NCBI GenBank assembly: GCA_958295835.1
Contig: OY282378.1
Span: forward strand, 2,249,001-2,313,000
From: an uncultured Gammaproteobacteria bacterium
GTDB lineage: Bacteria > Pseudomonadota > Gammaproteobacteria > HK1
Direction of reading: 5' to 3'
DNA length: 64,000 nucleotides
Below the pieces are notes generated by a model, which ran no database searches, had not been told where the DNA came from, and saw only the letters and a list, made by a program, of their open reading frames with translations. The translations under genes were made by a program, and so were the position numbers. Below are positions 52,601 through 57,549 of this stretch, one piece after another; position 1 is the stretch's first letter; every line of letters begins with the position of its first letter.

Positions 52601-55510
52601 CCGTCGAGCGGCGGCGACGCCAGCTACGACGGCCTCGACGACGAGGACGTGTCGGTGACGACGACCGACGACGACGCCACACCGACGGCGAGGCTGGTTC
52701 TCACGCCTTCGACCATCGACGAGGGCGGGACGGCGAACACCGTCGCGACGGTGACGGCGCGTCTGAACTGGGCCTCGAGCGCGGCGACGACGGTGACGGT
52801 GGCGCCCGTGCCGGAGTCCCCGGCGGTGGCGGACGACTACACGCTGACGGGAACGACGCTCACGATCGCGGCGGGGTCCATGGCCAGCGTCGGGACGGTG
52901 ACGATCGCGGCGAAGAACAACGACGTGGACGCGGCGGACAAGACGGTGACGGTGACGGGGACGGCGCAGAACACCCGGGCCGCCGTCGATTCGATGGCGG
53001 TGGCCGTCGAACCCGCGATGCTGACGATTACCGACGACGACGAGAAGGGGCTCGAGCTCACGCCGGCGGAGTTTGTCGAAGTGACGGAGGGCGGGGCGCC
53101 CGCCGCGTACACGGTGGCGCTGACGAGCGAGCCGGTCGGGGAGGTGGCGGTGGCGGTGGCGGTCGCCGCGGAGGGTAACGCCTTCCTCTCGATCTCTCCC
53201 CCCAGCCTGACCTTCACCGCGACGGACTGGCGGCAGGCGAAGACGGTGACGTTGACGGCGCGGGACGACGGGAACGACGTGGCGGAGTCGTCGTCGGTGT
53301 CGCACACGGCGTCGGGCGGCGGCTACGGCGGGGTGTCCGGGTCGCTGCCGGTGTCGGTGGCGGGCGAGACCACGGTCAGGACGAGCGCCGCGTCCGGGAC
53401 GACGACCTACGTCATCGAGGGGCGGCGGGTGAAGGTGACGGTCATGGCCGGCGTGCCGGAGGGGATCGTGGTGGACTTCGCGGGCGTGGGGTCGGTCGCG
53501 GCGGAGACGGTGCCGACGATGACGATCGCGCCCTCGCGGGCCGTCCCCGCGACGGTCGTCGCGCGCGCGGCGGACGACGGCTTCAACCTGGGTCCGGAAG
53601 GGTCGCGCACGGTGGTGGACCTCGAGGTCACGGACGCTCCGGGGGTGCGGGTGTGCCTGCCGGTGAACGCGGCGGTGGTCACCGGGGCCGGGGACGACGG
53701 CCGGTTGCGGCTGATTCGCCACGACGGGAGCGTGTGGGCGGTGGCGGGAAAGGATTACGACGCGGCGATGAGTCGGATATGCGCCTCCGGGGTGACGGCG
53801 TTCTCGCCCTTCGCGACGGGGTACGCGGACACGCAGCCGGAGTTCGACTCCATCCAGCCGGCGCTGGTGTTCACGGTGGACGAGGCGATCGAGCCGGTGA
53901 CGCTGCCACTGGTGAAGGAGGGGACGGGAGACCCGCCGGTGAAATACGCGCTCACGCCGGGGCCGGAGTCGCTGCCGCAGGGTCTGGACTTCGATTACGA
54001 GACGCAGATGCTGTCGGGGACGCCGACGGAGGAGTCCGCGCGGGAGGATTACGTGTGGACGGCGACGGACCGGGACGACGAAGTGGCGTCTTTGCCTTTC
54101 ACCATCGAGGTGAAGCCGGCTCTGGCGAAGGCGCGGGCGCGGTTGAAGTCGATCAACGAGTCGATTCTGCCGGAGCTGTCGCGGGCGATGTGGGGGAGCG
54201 TCCTGGACGCGGTGACGGGCCGTCTGGAGGGGTCGGGACCGGGCGGGGGGATGGCGGGCACGGTGGCGGAGGCGTTGCGGGCGCACGAGCGGTCGCAGGA
54301 CGAGGAAGGGCTGACGTGGCGCAAGGTGCTGGAGGGCCGGACGTTCGCGGTCGGGCTGGGCGGCGGGAGCGGCGATTCGGGGTCCGGGAGCGCGGTCGTG
54401 TGGGGCGGGGGGAGCCTGCGGTCGTTGTCGCTGGACAAGGAGGCGCTGGACTGGTCGGGCGACCTGTTCTCGGCCCACATGGGCGTGGACGCGCCGTTGG
54501 GGGAGAGCTTGCGGGGCGGTCTGGCGGCGACGTGGTTCGAAGGCGAGATCGAGTACACGGACCGCAGCGGGGAGGCGGCGGTCACGGGCGTTCACGAGAG
54601 CCGGATGACGGCGGTGCATCCGTATCTGGGGTGGTCGGGGCCGGATGGCTCGCGTCTGTGGGGGATGCTGGGGTACGGCGAGGGCGAGATCGAGATCGCG
54701 GACGCGGAGGTGATGGAGCGGTTCGGGGTGCAGAAGGGCGACAGCGAGTTTGTGGGGGCGGCGCTGGGCGGCTCGGTTCCGGTGCTGACGTCGTTGGGCG
54801 GCCTGAGGGTGGCGCTGAAGGGCTCGGGGGAGGCGACGCGGTATTCGGTGGATGACAACGGGGAGGCGATCGCGGCGGTGTCGGTGGACACGCATCGTCT
54901 TCGGTTGTCGGCGGAGGGGAGCCGCGCGTATGTGCTGTCGGGCGGTGGGACGCTGACGCCGTCGCTGGAGGTGGGGGGGCGCTGGGACGGGGGCGACGGG
55001 GAGACGGGGGCGGGCGTGGAGTTGGGGGTCGGTGTGGAATGGGCGTTGCCGTCGCGGGGTCTGGTGGTGGAAGCGCGGGGCCGGACGCTGGCGGCGCACG
55101 CGGGGGCGGTGGAGGACTGGGGGGTGTCGGGGTCGGCGCGGCTGTTGCCGGGGCCGGGCGGTCGGGGTCCGTCGTTCGAGCTGTCGCCTGGGTGGGGGGC
55201 TTCGGAGAGCGGTTTCGGGCGTCTGTGGAGCGAAGGGGTGGCGGGGCGTGCGTCCTCGGACGAGGGTGGTGAGGAGGGCGCGGCGCGCCTGGGGGCGGAG
55301 TTGGGGTACGGGTTCGGGGTCTGGGGCGGGGCCGGAGTGGTGACGCCCCATGCCGGCTTCGGCTACGAGGAAGGCGGCGACCGGCGCTATCGCCTGGGGG
55401 TGCGCCTGGAGTTGGGGCCGAGCCTGGAGGCCGGCCTCCAGGCCGGACGCGAGGAAGGCGCCGCCGACCCCGAGCACGACGTCAAGCTCAACCTGCGGCT
55501 GATGTGGTAG
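31616..55510 (+). CDS. Giant Calx-beta-repeat autotransporter-like surface protein (~7,960 aa)
   Basis: A 7964-residue predicted exported protein. Start chosen at GTG 31616 (GAGG 7 bases upstream; TTG 31601 is possible), giving a signal peptide VKRAVGRGLCAAAFLGLALL ending AAA-H. Residues ~42-180 and ~282-418 are two copies of one module (YVVQKGDRDTDG and YAVQAGDWDGVD mark each). An Ig-like domain follows each copy (~200-275 and ~437-512). From ~515 to ~7245 run Calx-beta-like units of about 105-120 residues (SISExGGVSTVTATLS, linker LTLTDDD). An Ig-like domain (~7402-7500), a short helical linker, and a ~390-residue beta-barrel ending in a terminal Trp complete it. The end resembles autotransporter barrels, suggesting type V-like outer-membrane anchoring of an adhesin. 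Ser/Thr content is very high. Confidence 0.85.
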   Translation: MKRAVGRGLCAAAFLGLALLAAAPDAAAHSSGHTHNRLYPVHHLDNPRIITSPASGDTYLPGETITVYVPWGRTVSGRCINIHTVGTVELEMTVGGVTRTLTGRYENRRNRYGSGFDGTWLYFDYVVQKGDRDTDGVSLAEDALSSPGTSGSSIRGTVCGGFSTIELSKQLHGFGAQGGHKVDTPAPSWSGVLAPAVVFYEGASVNYRLPRVANAADAHNVSYSVTSDRPLPTGYTLNASTATITGSYASALARNNYTLRATDSFGRTADLIFTLEVSTGAGIESIAITSNPGADKTYGKVAPFGTNDTITVRVDLTHRLTLVQSSVCLNIQIGSNNRQVCNPSYSTSDSSRWDKLDFSYAVQAGDWDGVDGISFPNNPMGVGKTGGLRFRLLGGGGDNRVTRNFGPTPDDPNHKVRGQQTVPSFGSTASPSHSWVKGNAVSQALPAVPAATDGDGGVTYAIEGSLPAGLSFAAATRTISGTPTAAQGATDYTLAATDADGDRATLRFSIEIEEIAVSISSPSATEGAADGTATLEYDVTLNRAPGRQVTVDYAAAADPGTAEADADYATITGGTLTFAAAETSRTFEVGVKGDALDEPDETVRIALSNPSGAVLGSASTGVGTITDDDPTPTLALALSDPLAGTPDTIAESGAGNATTVTASLSGGISGEAITVTVAATGATAVAGDFSLSSADTLTIAAGATTSSGAVTVTAEDDATDEPDETATVGGTVAGGHGLVVAPSGLPLTIADDDARPRSALALSPASISESNGVATVTATLSNPSAAAVTVTVSAAPVAPAVAGDFALSSATTLTVAAGQTTSAGTVTVTAAGNADDAPDKSVTVSGSASGTLGAADPPDAALTIRDDDGTPTVSLVLSSSSVSENGGVATVTAALNGTSSEAVTVTVSAAAGTGAAAGDFSLSSAATLTIAASATASTGAVTITANNNGVDSPDKAVTVSGTATGGNGIAAPASLTLTLTDDEATPTTRLALSSASIAEAGGVSTVTATLSGVSSAATTITVSASPGAGTDFTLTGTTLTIAAGSTTSAGTVTVTAAPDTTDSADKRVTVSGAASGGNGAESPPAATLTIVDDDALPTLSLSLSASTIDESGSGNVATVTAALSHPSGEAVTVTVMLSPTLPAAANDFTLSTANTLTIAAGSTASAGDVTITAVDDPADAPDKETTVWGAATGGRGVTGTGGPGVMNPRLLTLTVADGDDAPGVTLSVSPASISENRNAATVTATLTHPSSAATTITVTPKNGVYTIGLVYRTVNGVLTSSFDSTIVIAAGETANASDTALVVAVNDDVHQGSAGRSTTVTGTAANTQGAGSVTGAPLTLTDNEALPEVTLALSPTSISETGGVSTVTATLSGASSEAVTVTVGAAAGTNAAAADFALSSATTLTIVAGNTTSSGAVTVTANGNAADSPDKQVTVSGTASGGNGVAAPSSVTLTLTDDEALPTVALVLSPSSISESGGVSSVTAKLSHPSSAAVTVTVDAAEGTGAIAADFALSGTTTLTIASGDTTSSGAVTVTANGNTVDSPDKSVTVSGTVSGGNGVAAPSDVTLTLTDDEDTPTVTLALSSSSISEGSGVTTVTAALSGASSEAVTVTVSAAPLSGAVVADYALSANKALVIAAGSTASTGAVTLTAVNNDVQAADKTVTVSGAASGGNGVAAPAGLTLTITDNDGSLPTGGGTRWTNGGLPGADWDVTTASLLGKTASQPIAISGTYVPHIIDVWACANKTVTRSRSLSNQPSSTDCTKLTDNSQPTTIALTQAMIDNDGVVIVFTIGGGSSTQYVNAEWVPIVALPKATLSLSPSSISENGGVSTVTATLDKAALSAATLTVSAPAGDLTLSAAATLTFATGGTASTGTVTVTAVSNTTDAPDKRVSVSAAASGDVRAPPAATLTITDDDAAPRVLLSLSSASIAENGGESMVSATLSHPSSAVTTVTVTAVSNFYTVGSDATIVIEAGETANPFGVNTVIITAVNDDVHQGSGGRSTTVTGTAVNSQGVGRVTLFGAPLTLTDDEALPTLALALSEPDPANPDVIPESWSGASTVTATLSGASSAAVTVTVAATGVTAAGGDFTLSSDKTLTIAAGATTSTGTVTVAPVDDTTDEADETVTVSATVSGGNGVAAPPSVTLTIRDDDAAPGVTLSLSPSSISENGGESTVTAKLTHPSIAATTVTVTAVSGGFYTVGSDATIVIAAGETANAADSVRIAAVNDAIDNVGNRSATVTGTAQNSQGVGTVMGASLTLTDDEATPMATLVLTPATIDEHDGTNPGSSTVTATLSGVSSEAVTLTVAATAGTNAAVGDFSLSNVRTLTIAAGATGSTGTVTVTAVDNATHSPDRSVTVSATVSGASGVAAPSSVTLTIEDDEALPTVTLALSSTSISESGAVSTVTATLSGVSSEAVTLTVAATGVTAAGAGVDFALSSTETLTIAAGATASTGTVTVTAVDDTTDEPDETVTVSGTVSGASGVAAPSSVTLTITDDETLPIVALVLSPSSISEDGGVSTVTATLSGASSEAVTVTVAAAEVSPAVAGDFSLSSAKTLTIASGSTASAGAVTITANDNDVDVADKSVTVSGTAAGGNNVADPSNATLTLTDDDTAGVTFSPTSITVTEEGAGAKFTVVLDSEPAPGLGTTWVGLTRPDTELDLNSALTYPYNLSFTPTSWNRPQTVTVTALGDSDLQDETKQIRYTAANYGRGNVTNQLAVTVTVIDDDKPVVSLSLSESSISENGGVATVTATLDKAATEATTVTVSAAAVSPAVPADFSLSSANTLTIAMGSTTSTGTVTVAAVDNATDAPDKSVTVSATVAGGDGAANPSDATLTIADNEAVPGVTLSLSASSISENGGESTVTATLSHPSSAATTVTVTAVADFYTVGSDATIEIAAGETANAADTATIAAVNNTTDAPDRAGTVTATVSNDVGAGTVSGGALTVTDDDAAPGVTLSLPYPSIPESNASTSVSATLTHRSSAATTVTVTPVTDFYTVGSDATIVIAAGSTAAASDTVRITAVDNDTDEPDRTVTLTATVDNDQGEGSVSGTTLTLTDNDAAPGVTLTVASSPIPENGGSTTVSATLTHRSSAATTVTVTPVSGSYTVSSSDATITIAAGETANATDTASITAVDNDVDAADSAVTVTGTAQNSQGAGTVSGASLTITDDDTAGFAVSPATSTTSRLRTTEDGGTDTFTVKLGSEPTGDVVLGVVSSDTTEGTVSASSLTFTDSNWNTAQTVTLTGVDDALTNLADGDKDYTVTLTVNMSSTVDPKYDALSSSPVTVYAVNADNEYGLNVSTVTGQATEGGGTATFTVALNTQPLAAVTVSVTSQDTSEGAASPSSLTFAATAWNTAQTVTVTGADDAIDDGDVTWAVRLDPSSGDADYNGLANVDVSVTTTDDEAPPTVMLALSPSSIGEILFRTSVSTVTATLSRASSEAVTVTVSATAVAPAVAGDFTQSGTTLTIAAGQTASTGTVTLFLVDNDVHAPDKQVTVSATVSGGNNVAAPSSVTLTLTDNERLPTVALVLSSPSITENSGLSTVTATLSGKSSEAVTVTVGAAAVAPAVAGDFTRSGTTLTIAAGDMTSTGTVTLTANDNAVPSAHKAVTVTGTAAGGNNVVNPAAVTLTILDDDAPVVALALSPSSISENGGVATVTATLDRMASVATTVTVAAAAVAPAVAGDFTRSGTTLTIAASATTSTGTVTLTAMDNATYALAKQVTVSGTVTGGDGAANPAAATLTITEDERVPTVTLALSSTSITEMGGMTTVSATLSHPSIGATTVTVTAVSGFYTVGTGADATIVIPAEATAAASDVATVTAEDDAVHQGSGGRATPVEFTAENSTGWSRSSQGPALMLTDNEMLPEVTLALSEPDPTKADTIPESGAGNASTVTATLSGASSEAVTVTVTATGATASAGDFTLSSDETLTIAAGSTTSAGTVTVTALDDTTDEADETVTVSGTAAGGNGVAAPSSVTLTLTDDETLPEVTLALSEPDPTKADTIPESGAGNASTVTATLSGKSSEAVTVTVSATGVTAVVGDFMLSSDKTLTIAAEATTSTGTVTVTAVDDTTDEADETVTVSATVSGGNGVAAPSSVTLTITDDETLPEVTLVLSPTSIGEDGGVSTVTATLSGKSSEAVTVTVGAAAGTGAMAADFDLSTATTLTIAAEETTSTGAVTVTANDNDVDSPDKSVTVSGTATGGNNVAAPSSVTLTITDDDPAPMLSIDSPSVTEGDSGSTDLTFTATLSAASGREVTVQYADAGTGTATSGTDYTALTAGTLTFPAGTTSQTFDVAVTGDVLDEANETVKVRLKDPVNAAVSTTAGTGTGTITDNDATPTLSISSPSVMEGDSGSAALTYTVTLSAASGRRVTVQYADAGLGTATSGTDYTAITAGALTFAAGTTSRTFSVLVTGDTVNESNETVEVTFSGATNATISTPGGVTVNWLRVTGTITDDDGAPDTITLTVDDDDVGEGDGATTITVTATVDGTTRFAEAKTVSVSVSQSGTSGNVVDFAAVSSFNIEIAAGAASGTGTFTLTPTDDTEDELDETITVSGTSTGLTVNPATISLTDNDGTPTSITLTVNDNSVGEGDGATTITVTATLDGSTTLGSATTVQVNVAGSGAATAVDFDTVSAFDITIAAGDASGTANFTLTPTNDVVDETDETITVRGTSSGLTVNSATISLTDDDAAPTAITLTVSDSSVGEGDGATSITVTATVDGTTRFAEAKTVRVSVAGSGTAGAVDFAAVEAFDIEIAAGAASDTAGFTLTPTDDAVDETNETITVSGASGSLTVNAATISLTDDDAAPTSITLTVDDTSVGEGDGAATITVTATVDGTMRFAEDTTVTVSVAGSGTATAVDFAAVSSFNITIPAGAASKTGSFTLTPTNDAVDETDETVTVSGSSGSLTVNSATITLTDDDAAPTAITLTVSDTSVSEGDGATAITVTATVDGTTRFAEATTVEVLVRGTSGTSTAVDFTAVSLFEIVIAAGAASGASDFTLTPTNDVLDETDETVTVYGASPGLTVSSATITLTDDDATPTSITLSVDDNSVAEDDGATTITVTATVDGGTRFIALTTVTVSVAGSGTASAVDFAAVSDFDIEIEAGDASATGTFTLTPTNDAFDETNETITVSGTSGSLTVSSATITLTDDDDAPTAITLTVDDNSVAEDDGATTITVTATVDGASRFVDPTTVTVSVGGSGTATAVDFAAVSDFDIEIEAGDTSATGTFTLTPTNDAVDETNETVTVSGSSGSLTVNSATITLTDDDATPSITLTVNDNSVAEDDGATTITVTATVDGTTRFAGATTVTVSVGGSGTDTAVDFAAVSDFDITIAAEAQSKTGTFTLTPTDDAVDETTETVTVSGSSGSLTVNSATITLTDDEALPTVTLALSSTSISETGGVTTVTATLSGASSAAVTVTVGAAGATASAGDFSLSTATTLTIASGSTTSAGTVTVTAVGDARDETDETVTVSGTAAGGNSVANPSSLTLTLTDDDTAGFAVSPSTTTTSRLRTTENGGLATFTVALESEPTGDVVLGVVISDTTEGAASTSSLTFTAMTWSTAQTVTLAGVDDAAADTDQDYTVTLTVNTTSTVDANYDALASSPVTVYAVNADNEYGLNVSEVTGQATESGGQATFTVALLTRPTAAVTVSVSSRDTSEGAASPSSLTFAATAWNTAQTVTVTGADDAIDDGTVTWAVRLDPSSGDANYNRLSNVDVSVTTTDDDAAPTAITLTVDDNSVGEGDGATTITVTATVDGSTRFAAATTVSVSVAGSGTMSAVDFSAVSDFDIEIAAGAESEDETFTLTPTNDTADETDETITVSGTSGSLTVNSATISLTDDDAAPTLSINSPSVSEGDSGSTSLTYTVTLSAASARRATVQYADAGTGTATSGTDYTAITGGTLTFAAGTTSQTFNVSVTGDVVAESNETVVVTWSNAANATISTRTGIEVSALRVDGTITDDDAAPTSITLTVNDNSVGEGDGATTITVTATVDGTTRFAEATTVSVNVAGSGTATAVDFAVVSDFDISIAAGAASKTGTFTLTPTNDAVDETNETVTVSGTSGSLTVNQATITLTDDDAAPGVTLSVASSPIPENGGSTTVSATLTHPSVAATTVTVTAVTDFYTVGADETIVIAAGETASTDTATIAAVNDDVDNVSNRSVTVTGTAANSQAAANSETMTVTGASLTLTDDDTAGLAVSPATTASSRLRTTESGGTDTFTVKLSSEPTGDVVLGVVSSHTTEGTVSTSSLTFTNSNWNTAQTVTLTGVDDSPTLSNPNPSAGNRPYTVTLTVNATSTADDNYDALASSPVMVYAVNADNEYGLDVGTVTGQATEAGGTATFTVALVTQPSAAVTVSVTSRDASEGAASPSSLTFATTAWNTAQTVTVTGADDAIDDGDVTWAVRLDPSSGDANYDGLSNVDVSVTTTDDDGAPGVVLVLSPSSISESGGAATVTATLSHPSGAATTVTVTAVSGFYMVGSDATITIAAGSTANASDTVTITAVNDDVHQGAAGRSTTVMATVANSMGAGSVSGGALTLSDDEAAPGAELALSDASISENGGTSVVSATLSGKSAAATTVTVTPVSGAYTVGSDATIVIAAGSTANASDTVTITAVNDDVHQGAAGRSTTVMATVANSMGAGTVSGATLTLTDDDAAPGVTLVVASSSIPENGGSTTVSATLTHRSSAVTTVTVTAVSGSYTVASGAGATIVIAAGSTASTDTATIAAVNDDVDNVSNRSVTVTGTAANAQAAANSETMTVTGASLTLTDDDTAGLVLSPSTSASSRLRTTESGGTAAFEVKLSSAPTGDVVLGVASSDTTEGTVSASSLTFTATTWSTAQTVTVTGVDDAPANPADGNRDYTVTLTVNPSTADVNYNALSPVTVYAVNADNEYGLELGTVTGPVTEAGGQATFTVALVTQPSAAVTVSVTSRDTSEGTVSPSSLTFETSDWSTARTVTVTGVDDDVDDGDVAWAVRLDPSSGGDASYDGLDDEDVSVTTTDDDATPTARLVLTPSTIDEGGTANTVATVTARLNWASSAATTVTVAPVPESPAVADDYTLTGTTLTIAAGSMASVGTVTIAAKNNDVDAADKTVTVTGTAQNTRAAVDSMAVAVEPAMLTITDDDEKGLELTPAEFVEVTEGGAPAAYTVALTSEPVGEVAVAVAVAAEGNAFLSISPPSLTFTATDWRQAKTVTLTARDDGNDVAESSSVSHTASGGGYGGVSGSLPVSVAGETTVRTSAASGTTTYVIEGRRVKVTVMAGVPEGIVVDFAGVGSVAAETVPTMTIAPSRAVPATVVARAADDGFNLGPEGSRTVVDLEVTDAPGVRVCLPVNAAVVTGAGDDGRLRLIRHDGSVWAVAGKDYDAAMSRICASGVTAFSPFATGYADTQPEFDSIQPALVFTVDEAIEPVTLPLVKEGTGDPPVKYALTPGPESLPQGLDFDYETQMLSGTPTEESAREDYVWTATDRDDEVASLPFTIEVKPALAKARARLKSINESILPELSRAMWGSVLDAVTGRLEGSGPGGGMAGTVAEALRAHERSQDEEGLTWRKVLEGRTFAVGLGGGSGDSGSGSAVVWGGGSLRSLSLDKEALDWSGDLFSAHMGVDAPLGESLRGGLAATWFEGEIEYTDRSGEAAVTGVHESRMTAVHPYLGWSGPDGSRLWGMLGYGEGEIEIADAEVMERFGVQKGDSEFVGAALGGSVPVLTSLGGLRVALKGSGEATRYSVDDNGEAIAAVSVDTHRLRLSAEGSRAYVLSGGGTLTPSLEVGGRWDGGDGETGAGVELGVGVEWALPSRGLVVEARGRTLAAHAGAVEDWGVSGSARLLPGPGGRGPSFELSPGWGASESGFGRLWSEGVAGRASSDEGGEEGAARLGAELGYGFGVWGGAGVVTPHAGFGYEEGGDRRYRLGVRLELGPSLEAGLQAGREEGAADPEHDVKLNLRLMW
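33160..53350 (+). repeat. Coding array of Calx-beta-like repeats within the giant gene
   Basis: About 20 kb of back-to-back repeat units. From span and unit length I estimate on the order of sixty. Several subfamilies interleave: the common ALSSxSISExGG type, a type with TVGSDATIVIAAGETAN, a type with SRLRTTExGG and GDVVLGVVSSDTTEGT, a paired type with TWAVRLDPSSGDANY, and a run of TSITLTVDDNSVGEGDGA units around 45,000-47,800. A non-repeat insert lies at about 36,690-37,040. Confidence 0.85.
51128..51253 (+). repeat. Exact 126-base internal duplication (with 51464-51589)
   Basis: 51128-51253 and 51464-51589 appear identical by eye. They are 336 bases apart, which equals one 112-residue repeat period. 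This points to recent unit duplication or conversion inside the array. A second pair starts at 43225 and 43591 (366 bases apart) with nearly identical sequence encoding LPEVTLALSEPDPTKADTIP. Confidence 0.75.
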
Positions 55511-55707
55511 GGGCGTTCGGTTCGCGCCGGACAGACTACGGGCTCCTGACAAGCGCATCCTCGTCCGTCCCCTACCATCCGCATCCATCCGATGATGAGT
55601 CATATGATGGTCACGGGACGCCCGCGGCCCCAGGACGGGGAACGCGAGTTCCTTGCGGGCGCGGGCCGTCATCACCCGGTGATCCCGGTTGGGCGCCCGC
55701 GCACGGC

Positions 55708-56733
55708 TCATCCCTCCGGTCCGCTTACCCCCGCGCTCTCGAAGCTGGCCATCTCCGTCATCATCGCCGCCGCGCACTTGAGCACCGGCCACGCGAGCAG
55801 CGCGCCGGTGCCTTCGCCGAGGCGCATGTCGAGATCGAGCAACGGCTGGGCGCCGAGGGCGTCCAGCACCGCGCGATGACCCGGCTCGGCGGAACGGTGC
55901 GCGAAGACGAGGTAGTCCCGCAGCGCCGGGGCAAGCTCGACCGCCGCGAGCGCCGCCGCGCCGGCGATGAATCCGTCCACCAGCACCACCGTCCCGGCCC
56001 GGGCCGCGCCGATCATCGCGCCGGCCATCATCACGACCTCGAAGCCGCCGTACTCGCGCAACGCCCGGCGGGCGTCGAGCCGCGGCGCGGTGCGGGCCGC
56101 GGCACGCGCGAGGATCGCGTGCTTGCGGGCGAGCCCGTCGTCGTCGAGCCCCGTGCCGCGGCCGATCAGGGCATCGAGCCCGATGCCGGTGAGCTTGTGC
56201 GCGACCAGGCTGGCCGACGACGTGTTCGCGATCCCCATCTCGCCGAACGCGGCGGCGTCCGCCGCGACGTCCTCGCCCAGCTCGTCGCCGGCGCGCAACG
56301 CCGCATCGCACTGCTCCTCCGTCATCGCCGGCTCGACCGCGAAGTTGCGCGTGCCCGCGGCGATCCGTCGCGATACCAGTCCGGGGGCGTCGATGGACTC
56401 GCCGGCGACGCCCGCGTCCACCACGCGCAGCTCCACGCCGTTCGCGCGCGCGAACACGTTGGCGGCGGCGCCGCCGGCGAGGAAGTTCGCGACCATCTGC
56501 CGCGTCACCTGTTGCGGGTAGGCGGAGACGCCTTCGTGCGCGATGCCGTGGTCGCCGGCGAAGAGGGTGAGACGGCAGCGGCGCAGGCTCGGCGTGAGGG
56601 TGCCCTGGATGCGGGCGATCCGCGCGGCGAGGCTTTCGACGGTGCCGAGCGCGCCGAGCGGCTTGGTCTTCGAATCGATGGCGCGCCGGATCGCGTCGTC
56701 GAGCGTGCGGGAGAGGGGTGGGACGTCGAGCAT
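55708..56733 (-). CDS. cobT: Nicotinate-nucleotide--dimethylbenzimidazole phosphoribosyltransferase
   Basis: A 341-residue CobT, which makes alpha-ribazole phosphate for the lower ligand of cobalamin. Family motifs are present: [49 protein letters not shown], the GTGLDD loop, and near the end the catalytic Glu in [13 protein letters not shown]. Start at ATG 56733 gives the normal N-terminus and length. It is alone on this strand. No other cobalamin genes are visible and no B12-box (GCCACTG) was found upstream. Confidence 0.95.
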   Translation of the reverse strand: MLDVPPLSRTLDDAIRRAIDSKTKPLGALGTVESLAARIARIQGTLTPSLRRCRLTLFAGDHGIAHEGVSAYPQQVTRQMVANFLAGGAAANVFARANGVELRVVDAGVAGESIDAPGLVSRRIAAGTRNFAVEPAMTEEQCDAALRAGDELGEDVAADAAAFGEMGIANTSSASLVAHKLTGIGLDALIGRGTGLDDDGLARKHAILARAAARTAPRLDARRALREYGGFEVVMMAGAMIGAARAGTVVLVDGFIAGAAALAAVELAPALRDYLVFAHRSAEPGHRAVLDALGAQPLLDLDMRLGEGTGALLAWPVLKCAAAMMTEMASFESAGVSGPEG

Positions 56734-57549
56734 TGGTCGTTCCCCCGGTCAGGATGTCGAGCCCCGGTCATTCTCTCCGTTCAGCAGGGCGGCGATGAGT
56801 GAGGGTGCCGGTGTCAATGGCATGGGACTGTCCGGGGCGTCACTCATACCGATCGACCGTGGTGGTACGTCCGCCGCGGCCGGCCGTGTACTCCTGCCAG
56901 GATCCGTCCGCGCGCTCTCATTCCTCCCGATCGACCGGGTGCACGAACGATCCCGTGACCGGGCCGACCCGACGGCCCGCCCTGCCCGCATCCCTGCCAC
57001 AGGCGTCGTCGCAGAGGCCGGAGCGGGCGTCGACGAGCCCCCGCGCCGCCGCCGGCCCCGTATCGGCGGAGCGGTCGCCTGCGGGGCGGTCCCCGGCGGG
57101 TTCGGTGGCCGTCATGGCTTTCATCGTAGCGCGTTTCAGGTGCGACAGGCATACCGCCCCGCCATGCCGGCCGAGGTCCACAACCACCCTCGGAGGAGGC
57201 CCCGACTCCCGGGACCGAAGAGAATCCATCCTTGCCGGCTCTCACCCATCACCTCGACACGGACGAAAGCCGTCAGCCGTGCACCGGATCGGGGCAAGTC
57301 CACATTCGCATCGGTGTCGAGGGCAGCCACGTTCGCGGTGAAGGATCGAGGCGTCGTATACTTCAGTGCACGCATCGCCCCTGCTCTCCCCGAGCCGTTG
57401 ATTTCCTGCGTGGGACCGTCGCGTGAAACGAACCCGGCGATGAGGGCCGGCGCCATTCCGCAAGGAGGGTCTCGCTTGAGGCACGGTCCGACCCCTGTCG
57501 CAGCGATGGGCCGGACCCCGGCGGCGCGCAGGCGCGAGAGCTGAGCGCC
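56734..57549. other. Long region between cobT and the helicase gene without a recognised gene
   Basis: About 800 bases between divergent genes. Several Arg/Gly/Pro-rich frames exist on both strands, but none has a family-like sequence or good start context. The hexamer-rich phrase GATCGACCG occurs twice (about 56855 and 56930). A minus-strand stretch reading MSDAPDSPMPLTPAPSLIAA just before cobT is the only mildly protein-like piece. Confidence 0.4.

Noticed and set aside
33160..53350. Regularly spaced repeats that might suggest a satellite or CRISPR array.
   Set aside because: Units are about 310-360 bases, in frame, and encode Calx-beta-like domains in one continuous protein; there are no short direct repeats with unique spacers.
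53820..55510. Type I secretion (RTX) signal at the end of the giant protein.
   Set aside because: No GGxGxD nonapeptide run and no ABC/HlyD/TolC genes nearby; the end is a Gly-rich amphipathic barrel with a terminal Trp.
56734..57549. Cobalamin riboswitch upstream of cobT.
   Set aside because: No GCCACTG B12-box on the coding strand and no recognisable conserved core was found.
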